Assembly: GCA_046199005.1 (NCBI GenBank)
Contig: CP176050.1
Location: forward strand, 310,001 to 374,000
Direction of reading: 5' to 3'
Origin: Ascidiimonas sp046199005
GTDB taxonomy: Bacteria; Bacteroidota; Bacteroidia; Flavobacteriales; Flavobacteriaceae
Length of the DNA stretch: 64,000 nucleotides
Under the pieces are notes generated by a model, which saw nothing but the letters and a program-made list of their open reading frames with translations, did no database searches and had not been told where the DNA came from. A program made the position numbers and the translations under genes. Each line of letters begins with the position of its first letter. The stretch's first letter is position 1. Shown here piece by piece: positions 37,350 through 45,901 of the stretch.

Positions 37350-38012
37350 ATGAAAAAAATGACTCTTTCGGAAGAGAACTATCTCAAAACTATCTATCAT
37401 CTTGCGAAAGATGCCAATAAAGGGGTGTCTACCAATCAAATTGCTTCTGCCATTGATACCAAGGCCTCTTCGGTAACAGATATGCTCAAAAAACTTGCGG
37501 AAAAAAACTTGGTTCTATATAAAAAGTATCAAGGGGTTAAGCTTACTGATACGGGAAAAGTAAATGCTGCACGTATTGTTAGGAAACATCGCTTATGGGA
37601 AGTCTTTCTGGTAGAAAAATTAAATTTTTCTTGGGATGAGGTTCATGAAGTGGCAGAACAGTTAGAGCACGTTCGCTCTGAAAAATTAATTCAGGAATTA
37701 GATGCTTTTTTAGATTATCCAAAGGTGGACCCTCACGGAGATCCTATTCCTGATGAAGAGGGTAATATCACTCCCTCTCAGAAGGCGGTGCTTGCTTCAT
37801 TTAAAAAGGGAGAAAAGGGTGTTTTTGTTGGGGTAAAAAATTCTTCTTCTGATTTTCTTCGCTACCTCGACAAATTGAATTTGAGTTTGGGTGATAGCGT
37901 AGAGGTAATAGCCATAGAAGCATTTGACGCTTCAATGACTGTTAAGAAAAGTAATCAGGAAATTAGCATATCGTCAACAACAGCTCAAAATATTTACCTT
38001 CAAAAGAACTAA
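37350..38012 (+). CDS. DtxR/MntR-family metal-dependent repressor
   Basis: 220 aa. It has an N-terminal winged helix (LSEENYLKTIYHLA ... STNQIASAIDTKASSVTDMLKKL), a dimerization/metal-binding middle (RKHRLWEVFLVEKLNFSWDEVHEVAEQLEH, with the expected His and Glu ligands) and a C-terminal FeoA/SH3-like domain from about residue 150. Such proteins bind Fe(II) or Mn(II) and repress uptake genes. A box TATTTTTG (37337-37344) lies so close to the ATG that the mRNA may be leaderless. The gene is followed after 3 bp by a ZIP transporter and is divergent from a TonB receptor. Confidence 0.93.
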   Translation: MKKMTLSEENYLKTIYHLAKDANKGVSTNQIASAIDTKASSVTDMLKKLAEKNLVLYKKYQGVKLTDTGKVNAARIVRKHRLWEVFLVEKLNFSWDEVHEVAEQLEHVRSEKLIQELDAFLDYPKVDPHGDPIPDEEGNITPSQKAVLASFKKGEKGVFVGVKNSSSDFLRYLDKLNLSLGDSVEVIAIEAFDASMTVKKSNQEISISSTTAQNIYLQKN

Positions 38013-38015
38013 ATT

Positions 38016-38840
38016 ATGTTTGATACTATTATAGAGTTTTTTGAATCTCTGGATCCCGTTTTGGGAGCTTTTCTGGCTACCTTATTCACTTGGATAATTA
38101 CAGCTGCCGGAGCTTCGCTCGTTTTCTTTTTTAAGACGATGAAACGAAGTGTTTTAGATGGAATGCTTGGTTTTACCGGTGGCGTAATGGTAGCAGCAAG
38201 CTTCTGGAGTCTACTAGCACCTGCTATTGAAATGAGTGAAGGCGAAGGTTTCACCAAGGTGATGCCTGCCGCTATTGGTTTTGCCATGGGGGCTTTATTT
38301 TTGTTTGGGTTAGACAAGTACTTACCTCACTTACACATTAATTTTAAGCCCGAAGAGAGCGAAGGCGTTGATAGTAATTTGCACAAAACCACCTTACTCG
38401 TTTTAGCGATTACGTTACACAACATTCCCGAAGGTCTTGCTGTTGGAGTATTATTTGGGGGTGTTGCTGCAGGAATACCAGAAGCATCTATTGCGGGTGC
38501 AGTTGTATTAGCATTGGGAATAGGAATTCAAAACTTTCCCGAAGGTATTGCCGTTTCTATGCCATTGCGCAGACAGGGTGTAAGCCGTAAAAAGAGTTTT
38601 TGGTACGGTCAGTTATCCGCAATTGTAGAGCCGGTAGCAGGTGTCGTAGGTGCATTGGCAGTTACTTTCTTCACGCCCATTTTACCCTATGCATTGGCGT
38701 TTGCGGCAGGAGCTATGATCTTTGTAGTAGTAGAAGAAGTTATTCCAGAAACACAACGTGATAAATATACCGATATAGCTACACTTGGTTTTATAGGAGG
38801 GTTTTTGATTATGATGAGTCTTGATGTAGCACTAGGTTAA
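38016..38840 (+). CDS. ZIP-family metal transporter
   Basis: 274 aa with about eight membrane segments. Helices 4 and 5 carry the metal-site motifs ITLHNIPEGLAVG (near 130) and GIQNFPEGIAVSMPLRR (near 170), typical of ZupT-like proteins that move Zn, Fe or Mn into the cytoplasm. A variable loop around residues 108-125 is short and has only one or two His. It is coupled to the DtxR-like regulator (3-bp gap), which implies metal-responsive control. Confidence 0.92.
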   Translation: MFDTIIEFFESLDPVLGAFLATLFTWIITAAGASLVFFFKTMKRSVLDGMLGFTGGVMVAASFWSLLAPAIEMSEGEGFTKVMPAAIGFAMGALFLFGLDKYLPHLHINFKPEESEGVDSNLHKTTLLVLAITLHNIPEGLAVGVLFGGVAAGIPEASIAGAVVLALGIGIQNFPEGIAVSMPLRRQGVSRKKSFWYGQLSAIVEPVAGVVGALAVTFFTPILPYALAFAAGAMIFVVVEEVIPETQRDKYTDIATLGFIGGFLIMMSLDVALG

Positions 38841-38914
38841 TTGAGATCTCTACTAATTCTCCTTGTAGAACTTAGATAGAACCTGTAAGTTTAAGAGTCT
38901 TAAAAAAAATAGAA

Positions 38915-40957
38915 ATGTATACACGAAACTATTTATTCATAATAGCTCTCATGAGCTTGCTTACGGTTTTTTCTCAGAACAGTCAGGATACTGTATTCGG
39001 TTATCTGGATGTTTTCGAATTGGAATATGCATCAGATCCGCAGATATCTCCTAATGGGAAAGAGATCGTTTATAGAAGAATGGGATTTGATATTCAAGAG
39101 GATCGTTCTGAGGGAAACCTCTGGATCATATCTTCTGAAGGCGCCAACCATCAAAAATTAACCTCAAGAGAGGCTAATGAAAGTCAGGCGAGATGGTCTC
39201 CAGATGGTACAAGAATTGCTTTTACAAGCCAAACAAACGAGGGTAACGAGCTATATGTATACTGGAAAAACAGCCAACAAACGGCTCGACTATCTCAATT
39301 GTCTCACAGTCCTTCATCTCTTGCGTGGTCTCCAGACGGTAGTCAGATCGCTTTTATTATGAAAGTATCTCAAGCACCACCTGTGATCGCAAAAATGCCT
39401 CCAAAACCAAAAGGAGCAAAATGGGCAAACAGCCCTCGAATAACAGATCGCCTTAAACACGAAGCCGACGGTCGCGGATATCTTTCGCCAGGTTTTAATC
39501 ATGTATTTGTGATTCCTGCGGAAGGGGGTACGCCAAGACAAGTTACTTTCGGTAATTATAATCATAATGGTCCAATCTCATGGCATCCCGGAGGAAAAGA
39601 ACTCTATGTTTCCGGAAACAGAAATGAAAACTGGGAATACGATTATGTTAATAGTGAAGTATATAAGGTATCGTTAAATGAAAAATTAATTACTCCTTTA
39701 ACGGATAGAAAGGGGCCTGATTTTAGACCTGTTGTTTCTCCTGATGGCAAAAAAATTGCCTATTTGAGTTTTGAAGACAAAATACAGGCATATCAATTAA
39801 GAAGATTACACTTAATGAATAGCGATGGTTCGGAAAAGCAATTGTTATCAGGCAATTTAGATCGCACTATTTCAGGAATGCAATGGGATGCAAAAGGGAA
39901 AGGTCTTTACATTTCTTACGATGACCATGGGAATAGTAAGATCGATTATATAGACCTTCAAGGAACTATTAAAAGAATTGCGAATAATATGGGCGGAACT
40001 TCTATAGGCAGGCCTTACGCCGGAGGCTCATTTAGTGTTTCGAATAATGGTATCATAACGTATACACATTCCTTACCATCTTATCCTGCTGAAGTTGCTG
40101 TTGTAAAACCAAAATGGGAAAAGCCTTTATTGGTTACACATCTAAATGACGATCTTCTGGGAAACCGAGAACTCGGGCGTGTAGAAGAGATCTGGTATAA
40201 AAGCAGTATAGACAATCGTGACATTCAGGGATGGATCGTATATCCACCTGCTTATGATGCATCAAAAAAGTACCCTTTGCTGGTCGAAAACCATGGCGGT
40301 CCTATACTAAATTATGGCAACCGTTTCTCCGCTGAAATCCAGCTATATGCAGCTGCGGGATATATTGTTTTCTATCCTAATCCCAGAGGAAGCACCAGTT
40401 ACGGAGAGGAATTTGGAAACCTTCTCTTTAATAATTACCCCGGTGAGGATTACAATGATGTGATGGATGGGGTAGACCAATTGATCAAAATCGGAATTGC
40501 GCACGAAGATGCGTTGTATGTTACCGGAGGTAGTGCCGGAGGAATTATGACAGCATGGATCATAGGAAAAAATAACCGATTTGAAGCAGCAGTTGTTGCA
40601 AAACCTGTCATGAATTGGATTAGCAAAACACTGGTTGCCGATAATTATTACGGATACGCAAACTATCGTTATCCTGGTCAGCCCTGGGAAAATGTGGAAG
40701 GCTATTGGAAATTTTCACCCATCTCTCTAGTCGGAAATATTGAGACACCTACGATGGTTATGGTTGGAATGAATGATTTACGTACACCACCCAGTGAGGC
40801 CAAGCAGCTATATCACGCGTTAAAACTCCGAAAAATTGAAACGGTATTAGTAGAAATACCGGAAGCATCCCATGGTATTGCGGCACGCCCGAGTAACCTT
40901 ATCACTAAGGTAGCACATACTCTTGCGTGGTTTGAAAAGTATAGGGTCAAAGACTAG
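38915..40957 (+). CDS. S9 family serine peptidase (acylaminoacyl-/dipeptidyl-peptidase type)
   Basis: 680 aa with a signal peptide (MYTRNYLFIIALMSLLTVFS). The N-terminal half is a beta-propeller of PD40 repeats (ARWSPDGTRIAFTS, LAWSPDGSQIAFIM, PVVSPDGKKIAYLS). The C-terminal half is an alpha/beta hydrolase with nucleophile Ser540 in GGSAGG, Asp in GMNDLRTPPSEA and His in EASHGIAARPS. It should cleave short peptides in the periplasm. It lies 74 bp downstream of the ZIP gene and may be separately transcribed. Confidence 0.93.
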   Translation: MYTRNYLFIIALMSLLTVFSQNSQDTVFGYLDVFELEYASDPQISPNGKEIVYRRMGFDIQEDRSEGNLWIISSEGANHQKLTSREANESQARWSPDGTRIAFTSQTNEGNELYVYWKNSQQTARLSQLSHSPSSLAWSPDGSQIAFIMKVSQAPPVIAKMPPKPKGAKWANSPRITDRLKHEADGRGYLSPGFNHVFVIPAEGGTPRQVTFGNYNHNGPISWHPGGKELYVSGNRNENWEYDYVNSEVYKVSLNEKLITPLTDRKGPDFRPVVSPDGKKIAYLSFEDKIQAYQLRRLHLMNSDGSEKQLLSGNLDRTISGMQWDAKGKGLYISYDDHGNSKIDYIDLQGTIKRIANNMGGTSIGRPYAGGSFSVSNNGIITYTHSLPSYPAEVAVVKPKWEKPLLVTHLNDDLLGNRELGRVEEIWYKSSIDNRDIQGWIVYPPAYDASKKYPLLVENHGGPILNYGNRFSAEIQLYAAAGYIVFYPNPRGSTSYGEEFGNLLFNNYPGEDYNDVMDGVDQLIKIGIAHEDALYVTGGSAGGIMTAWIIGKNNRFEAAVVAKPVMNWISKTLVADNYYGYANYRYPGQPWENVEGYWKFSPISLVGNIETPTMVMVGMNDLRTPPSEAKQLYHALKLRKIETVLVEIPEASHGIAARPSNLITKVAHTLAWFEKYRVKD

Positions 40958-40979
40958 TCGTTTTCTAGATCGTATATGC

Positions 40980-41010
40980 TTTGATAAAATATGATTAATT
41001 GTTAAATTTG
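40980..41010 (+). promoter_or_regulatory. Bacteroidota-type promoter
   Basis: TTTG at 40980-40983 and TAAATTTG at 41003-41010, separated by 19 bp. This is the optimal spacing of the sigma-ABfr consensus TTTG-N19-TAnnTTTG. It points at the small secreted-protein gene starting at 41051. Confidence 0.7.
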
Positions 41011-41050
41011 TAATAACAGAAAGAAAAATTACGAATTAAATAATTTGATT

Positions 41051-41410
41051 ATGTTAAGAAATAGTTTTATTGCGATATTCTCAATGTTGATGTTTGTAGG
41101 ACTTCATACTTCTTATTCACAGCAATCAGCTAAGACAGGAGATACTTATGTGATCAAAGCTGTAGATAATGGTGATTATCAATTTATAAATTTTCCTAAA
41201 AAGAATTTTATCATCAAAAGAGGAGGAATAGCTAATATGAAATCCGTAGCCGGTGTAGAAGTAAAAGTTCTATATTCTGCTCTCAACAATAATGGAGTTG
41301 AAGTGGCTACCATTGAGCGTACCGATGGGCGAACATTCTTTGGTGCTTTTAGAACAGTTACAGTAGCACTTAAAGATGCGGTAAATTCTGGAGAGCTTCA
41401 GAAAAGTTAA
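41051..41410 (+). CDS. Small secreted protein, flavobacterial conserved hypothetical
   Basis: 119 aa from the ATG at 41051; a TTG two codons earlier is less likely. Signal peptide MLRNSFIAIFSMLMFVGLHTSYS, then a compact ~95-residue domain rich in beta strands (GDTYVIKAVDNGDYQFINFP, VEVKVLYSALNNNGVEVATIE). I recognise the general type from other flavobacteria (PKKNFIIKRGGIANMK core) but know of no established function. It has its own good promoter and a strong terminator, so it is a single-gene unit. Confidence 0.8.
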   Translation: MLRNSFIAIFSMLMFVGLHTSYSQQSAKTGDTYVIKAVDNGDYQFINFPKKNFIIKRGGIANMKSVAGVEVKVLYSALNNNGVEVATIERTDGRTFFGAFRTVTVALKDAVNSGELQKS

Positions 41411-41434
41411 GATTTACAATTACCCCCACACTGT

Positions 41435-41466
41435 AAAAGCAACCTTGTAAATTTGAGGTTGCTTTT
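41435..41466. terminator. Bidirectional terminator
   Basis: Eleven-bp perfect inverted repeat AAAAGCAACCT / AGGTTGCTTTT with a 10-nt loop, placed between two convergent genes. The A and T ends let it work in both directions. Confidence 0.85.
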
Positions 41467-41484
41467 AATTATTTATGGATAAAT

Positions 41485-42282
41485 TCAGTCAAGGTCTATT
41501 TCCTCGAAATAGCCAGGAGGAATATCTCCAAAGATCAAATTTTCCTTATCGATTTTCGGGTCTTCATCCATTTTCTCGTTGATACCCTTTACAGAATATG
41601 TTTTAAGTTCTGGACCAGAGAACAAAGGGTTATATAATCTGGAAAGTCTGAAACCAATTTGCAATTCACCATTTGAAACAATTTCATAAGCTGTTTTCGA
41701 TGCCCTTGTAATATTTAGACCAATAGACGCATCACTTAATTCGATTTGCTTAACACTGTCACTTTTTGCTTCAATTTTAACTTCGGCATTAGAACTTCCG
41801 GAAATTGCAAGCATCGTATTTGTACCCTCCAATACCGCACTAATAAGTACGTATCTTTTCTTCCATTTTTTTTGTCGATATAATTTCTTGATCTCTTTTC
41901 CCAGATTAATAAGATCTTGAATGTAGTTATATCTTACCTCTGCGGACGAAAAGAACAAAGATTTTTCCTTTTCAAATTTAATTTCTAGTCCTGCCTTAAC
42001 TGCCGGAACCCCAGAGTTTCCGATGGCTCCTTTAGAGATCAACGCTACTGAAACTGAATCGCTGGATTTAAAGCTTTCATAAGTTGGATCCTGATCTTTA
42101 ACAACGTCGAAATTTAATCCGAAGCTAGATCTTATATTTCCCATGGGAATAAAGTACCCTGATTTCATGAAGCCAAAATCGCCTAGAGAGATAGGTTGAC
42201 TGGGTGGAAAATTAGCGTTATGATTTGTGAAATGTCTGCGAAACATTCTTTTGTAAATCCGGTCTGCTTGATTCATACTCAT
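41485..42282 (-). CDS. Unrecognised cytoplasmic protein beside an orphan response regulator
   Basis: 265 aa, or 263 from the next ATG. There is no signal peptide or long hydrophobic helix. The N-terminus is basic (RIYKRMFRRHFTNH) and is followed by SLGDFGFMKSGYFIPMGNI. Residues ~85-215 alternate in a beta pattern (VKAGLEIKFEKEKSLFFSSAEV, a helix NLGKEIKKLYRQKKWKKRY, then VLISAVLEG and DASIGLNITRAS). The C-terminus is acidic (DIPPGYFEEIDLD). I do not recognise the family with confidence. The pattern loosely recalls bacterial pore-forming or gasdermin-like N-domains, but no diagnostic motif proves this. It lies 82 bp downstream of the response regulator gene on the same strand. Confidence 0.65.
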   Translation of the reverse strand: MSMNQADRIYKRMFRRHFTNHNANFPPSQPISLGDFGFMKSGYFIPMGNIRSSFGLNFDVVKDQDPTYESFKSSDSVSVALISKGAIGNSGVPAVKAGLEIKFEKEKSLFFSSAEVRYNYIQDLINLGKEIKKLYRQKKWKKRYVLISAVLEGTNTMLAISGSSNAEVKIEAKSDSVKQIELSDASIGLNITRASKTAYEIVSNGELQIGFRLSRLYNPLFSGPELKTYSVKGINEKMDEDPKIDKENLIFGDIPPGYFEEIDLD

Positions 42283-42364
42283 ATTTGTTTTGAATTATAG
42301 GTACGAATTAAGCGAAATGCATTGAGGCATATAATACCCATTCCTGGGGATTTTGAAAGAAAAG

Positions 42365-42982
42365 TTAAATGAATTTGTATTTTTTTTCTAATGCATATCT
42401 TAGAAGTTCTCCGGAGCCTTGAAGACCCAATGTGCGGATCATATTCTTACGATGCGTTTCCACGGTACTTTTTCCAATAAATAAGAGATCAGCTATTTCC
42501 TGATTGGTTTTTCCTTGAGCAATCAATTTTAAAATCTCGATTTGTCGTTTGGTAAGCACACTGTTTTTATGTGAGTTTTTAAGCTCTGGAAGAACAATAG
42601 TGGCATCGTAGAAAGTGTTTCCTTGGGCTACTGTTCTGATAGCTGCAAGGAGTTCTTTTAAACTGGAATTTTTTAAAAGATATCCAGAAGCTCCTGCCTG
42701 CAACATTTCTATAATAGCCTGATCCTGTTCAAACATAGTAAATGCGATCACTTTCGTTTGTGAATAGCACCTGCAGATCTCCTTTGTAGCTGCAATCCCA
42801 TCCATAATTGGCATACGAATATCTGTAATTACTACATGGGGTCTTTTTCTGGCTACAATTTCCAGTAATTCTTTGCCATTGGTCGCCATTCCTACCATTT
42901 CAATATCTTCTTCATATTCCAAAAACAGTTGAATCCCTTCAATGAGGGCGGTATGATCTTCAGCAAAGGCAATTCGTATCAT
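42365..42982 (-). CDS. NarL/LuxR-family response regulator (orphan)
   Basis: 205 aa. The receiver domain has the acidic pocket (FAEDH), phospho-acceptor Asp54 in VVITDIRMPIMDG, a Thr in IAFTMFE and Lys in YLLKNSS. The output is a LuxR helix-turn-helix (LTKRQIEILKLIAQGKTNQEIADLL ... STVETHRKNMIRTLG). All key residues are intact. There is no histidine kinase within the window, so the partner is elsewhere. The gene is flanked on the same strand by two proteins I cannot assign (43262-45652 and 41485-42282), which are its most obvious candidate targets. Confidence 0.93.
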   Translation of the reverse strand: MIRIAFAEDHTALIEGIQLFLEYEEDIEMVGMATNGKELLEIVARKRPHVVITDIRMPIMDGIAATKEICRCYSQTKVIAFTMFEQDQAIIEMLQAGASGYLLKNSSLKELLAAIRTVAQGNTFYDATIVLPELKNSHKNSVLTKRQIEILKLIAQGKTNQEIADLLFIGKSTVETHRKNMIRTLGLQGSGELLRYALEKKYKFI

Positions 42983-43261
42983 AATTTTTTATTTGACATT
43001 TTTTCAAAGCACATCTCGCTCTCATTCGGATCTAAACACTATATAAGATGCATCATAGAATTATATTCAGCGCTCAATATAGTCTAGCTGTCGGGGGGAA
43101 GAAATACCCGATGATGGGTAAATTGTATTTGAATTACCATGCAAAGACGAAGAACGTTAAAGAAACGGGCTTAGAGTTGTATTTTACATAAAATAAGTAG
43201 ATAAGTAACCCTTACTAATTCCTTTTAGAAAGAATGAGAAACTTACCTGATTCACTTCATT

Positions 43262-45652
43262 TTAGTTCTTTTTTTTAAGGAGTATCGCTTTTTGTTTTCC
43301 ATCTTTATCGGTATAGGTGATCTCCAATTGAGACTCTATAGTATTAGCGATGCCTTTAATACGAGCCATGTCTATAAAATAAACACCTAAGGCTTTAATG
43401 CAAAATTTGAAAGCCCATCCTTTTTGCATCTCTTCAAAAGCTCTTTTAACAACCTTGTCATATTTGGGGTCTTTAGATTGAATAGCAAACAAAAGACTCT
43501 TGAGCCCATTCATAAAACTCTTGATATTTTTCGCTGGATTGTTTATTCGAATAATACCACCAAACCATTTGTTGTCACCTGCTTGATTAGGACTATCATA
43601 TTTGCCCTCAATTCGCGCCAGATCGAATTCACGTGATTTAAAATACGCTTCTGCTTTTTGACTGTAAGCAGCGAAGCCTGCCCTATCTGGAAGTCCATTA
43701 AAACCTTCATTTCTAAAATAGTAATTCCAGAGTTCACCATATGCCTGCCCACGAAGTTGACGATCTTTTCGATATTTGAAATCTGCATCATAAGGCATTG
43801 CTTTACCAAATGCCTGCGATAGAAGTCTGAGGTTTCTGTCTGGTTGGCTTGTAAGAAGGTTTGCCCAATCTGCTTTTAAACTGTCAAACGCTTCCGAAGA
43901 AAAATCAAGTTTGAAGGTAAATGTGATATCTTCAGATTTATTTTTCCGATTTAAAATGCTCCAAAGCTCCTCGGCTCGGTCATCAACTTCTTCATCATTC
44001 AAAATATTCCAAAGCACAGCCATGTCCATAATCTGAATGAATTTCTTTTTTTCTGATCTTCTCAACTTTCCCTCTCGATGTTCAAGGAAGAAGGTGAATC
44101 CGAAATCAAAATCGGCTACAGTCGGATTTTTTCTAAACTCATCCATGGAAGCATTGAAAGCCACCCAGTAATCATTACCGAATCCGCCCAGGTCTCCCGA
44201 TTCTTCATACTTACGAATACCGTCAAAAGCCACCTTCTCAACCTTTTCCTGGTTGATGATCGTCTCCTGTATTTTACGTTCTATTTCCGTGGTGTCTTTA
44301 CTTCCGAACTTGTACTTTCCTATCCCTAATGAAATTCCCCAGGCACGAGAAATAGAAAGACTCTTTTCTTTTAGGTATTCTTTTACGCTTATTTTGTTCT
44401 TGTTAGTCGATTTTGTTGCCAGATCAATGAAAGGAGTTGTATTGAATAAAATAAGATTCTCATGAGTTTTAGTGAGAATACTTTCGTCCATTTCGGCTTC
44501 TAAAAGAATATCGGTAGAGCTAATTCTTGAATATTCGTAGTTAAACCCTGCTTCGATCTTAGACTTTGCCGCTTCCGCTATTTTTGTTTTGACTTCACCT
44601 CTAATAGCTCCTATTTTATTCAGCAACCCGGTCACTTTATCTAATTCGTCTTTAAGCTTCAGGCGATCAATCAGAAAATTGACAATTTTCTGCTCATTCT
44701 CTTCAAGGTCTATTACGCCAAGATTGTTCGAGGAAGCATCCTTTAATTTCTTTTCGAGATCGCCCAACTCTTCGCCATCAAGAGTTGTGACAGCTTCTAA
44801 TAATTTGTCAAGTTGCTTTTCTAGATAATCGGAAACCGCCTTCGGATTATTAAAGGCTGCAGAAGCTCCAAACGCAGCACTTGCTTTTGTTTCAGAAGCC
44901 ACAGCACTTTTCACATAGAGTCCGTAACGTGTTCCTGAAACTTTAGAAAAAATGAGTTCATAATTACCTTTCAGCGAAAAATTCACCCCAATTTCGGCAC
45001 CCAGATCTATATCGAGTGCAATGCTTTCACTGCTTTCAATAAATTCAGTTAATCCATTAAGACCAGCAGATACGACGTCTGTAGTTTCAAAAGAAAGTGA
45101 TAAGCCCAAACTCGCATTGGTGACGACTGCAAGTGCTTCTCCTACTTTTAATTTTTTTACCTGTGGTAAGAAATAACCAAAAGACATCCCTTTAAGATCA
45201 CTTAGGAGTGCATCTTTTACTTTTTCATCCTTTGAATGCTTAAAATAGGCAACAGTTCTTAAAGTTGCTCCTGTTTCTATTCCAAAATCAACACCTTTAA
45301 GGTTGCCAGAAGCACCTGCGGTCACTCCAAAGAAAAGTGCGTGTTTGAGTACAGGGTTATTAGCATTGAATTTTAATACTGAGGTAGTATTTGTAGTGTC
45401 ACCTAAAATTCCATCATCGTCCTTATCACCTGGCTCATTGAAAAGTTGTGTGGTGTGTGAAAGGTTGGCGCTACTTCGCAATTTTAGGTTGGTTGCGTCA
45501 CTTTCAAGGATGATAACGGGAGGTACTTTATATTCTATTATTTCCTTTAGCGCTGTAGGATCACTTAGTTTTTCAGAGGAAGCTATCTGATCCAGATGAA
45601 GTTTTTTTAAAAAATTGGCATCTCCTAAGCCTATTTTATCCAGAATATTCAT
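43262..45652 (-). CDS. Large unrecognised protein without signal peptide
   Basis: 796 aa. It starts MNILDKIGLGDANFLKKL and has no signal peptide or transmembrane helix. Residues ~55-255 are glycine/alanine/serine-rich and alternate hydrophobic with small residues (FFGVTAGASGNLKGVDFGIE, ALDIDLGAEIGVNFSLKG), suggesting long beta strands. Residues ~268-350 are helical, probably coiled coil (YLEKQLDKLLEAVTTLDG, EEL.DLEKKL). The C-terminal ~400 residues look mixed alpha/beta and charged. It shares the short motif GYF(L/I)P with the 265-aa protein downstream. I do not recognise a family. It is separated by 279 bp from the response regulator gene. Confidence 0.7.
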   Translation of the reverse strand: MNILDKIGLGDANFLKKLHLDQIASSEKLSDPTALKEIIEYKVPPVIILESDATNLKLRSSANLSHTTQLFNEPGDKDDDGILGDTTNTTSVLKFNANNPVLKHALFFGVTAGASGNLKGVDFGIETGATLRTVAYFKHSKDEKVKDALLSDLKGMSFGYFLPQVKKLKVGEALAVVTNASLGLSLSFETTDVVSAGLNGLTEFIESSESIALDIDLGAEIGVNFSLKGNYELIFSKVSGTRYGLYVKSAVASETKASAAFGASAAFNNPKAVSDYLEKQLDKLLEAVTTLDGEELGDLEKKLKDASSNNLGVIDLEENEQKIVNFLIDRLKLKDELDKVTGLLNKIGAIRGEVKTKIAEAAKSKIEAGFNYEYSRISSTDILLEAEMDESILTKTHENLILFNTTPFIDLATKSTNKNKISVKEYLKEKSLSISRAWGISLGIGKYKFGSKDTTEIERKIQETIINQEKVEKVAFDGIRKYEESGDLGGFGNDYWVAFNASMDEFRKNPTVADFDFGFTFFLEHREGKLRRSEKKKFIQIMDMAVLWNILNDEEVDDRAEELWSILNRKNKSEDITFTFKLDFSSEAFDSLKADWANLLTSQPDRNLRLLSQAFGKAMPYDADFKYRKDRQLRGQAYGELWNYYFRNEGFNGLPDRAGFAAYSQKAEAYFKSREFDLARIEGKYDSPNQAGDNKWFGGIIRINNPAKNIKSFMNGLKSLLFAIQSKDPKYDKVVKRAFEEMQKGWAFKFCIKALGVYFIDMARIKGIANTIESQLEITYTDKDGKQKAILLKKKN

Positions 45653-45851
45653 AGAGTTTGGTTTAGATATAAGGTTAGTATGGTCTAAATGACATTTTTT
45701 TCTTATTGATAAATTGTAGGATTATTGGAATCACCTTAAAGGTAATCAAAAATATCAAAACAAGATTCCTTACGTATATTGAGGTTTAGGCATGAGGCTT
45801 TAAAGGTGTTTTTTCTGGATATCGAATAAAATGCCAAAACTGTCTAAAAAA

Positions 45852-45883
45852 TTGCTGGTAACCTTAAAAATACCTTAATTTTG
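45852..45883 (+). promoter_or_regulatory. Bacteroidota-type promoter of the helicase gene
   Basis: TTG at 45852-45854 and TAATTTTG at 45876-45883 with 21 bp between them, matching the -33/-7 pattern. The predicted start of transcription is only about 12 bp before the ATG. The rest of the 249-bp gap holds nothing I can name apart from an 11-bp ACCTT/AAGGT palindrome near 45733. Confidence 0.55.
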
Positions 45884-45901
45884 CACGTTTGATCGAATTG
45901 A

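Noticed and set aside
42983..43261. 279-bp gap upstream of the response regulator, checked for small genes and RNA
   Set aside because: No open frame with a credible start, no convincing hairpin with a T run, no clear promoter box; left as unassigned regulatory space.
45730..45742. ACCTT-A-AAGGT palindrome in the gap before the helicase gene
   Set aside because: Only 11 bp, no second copy and no regulator nearby.
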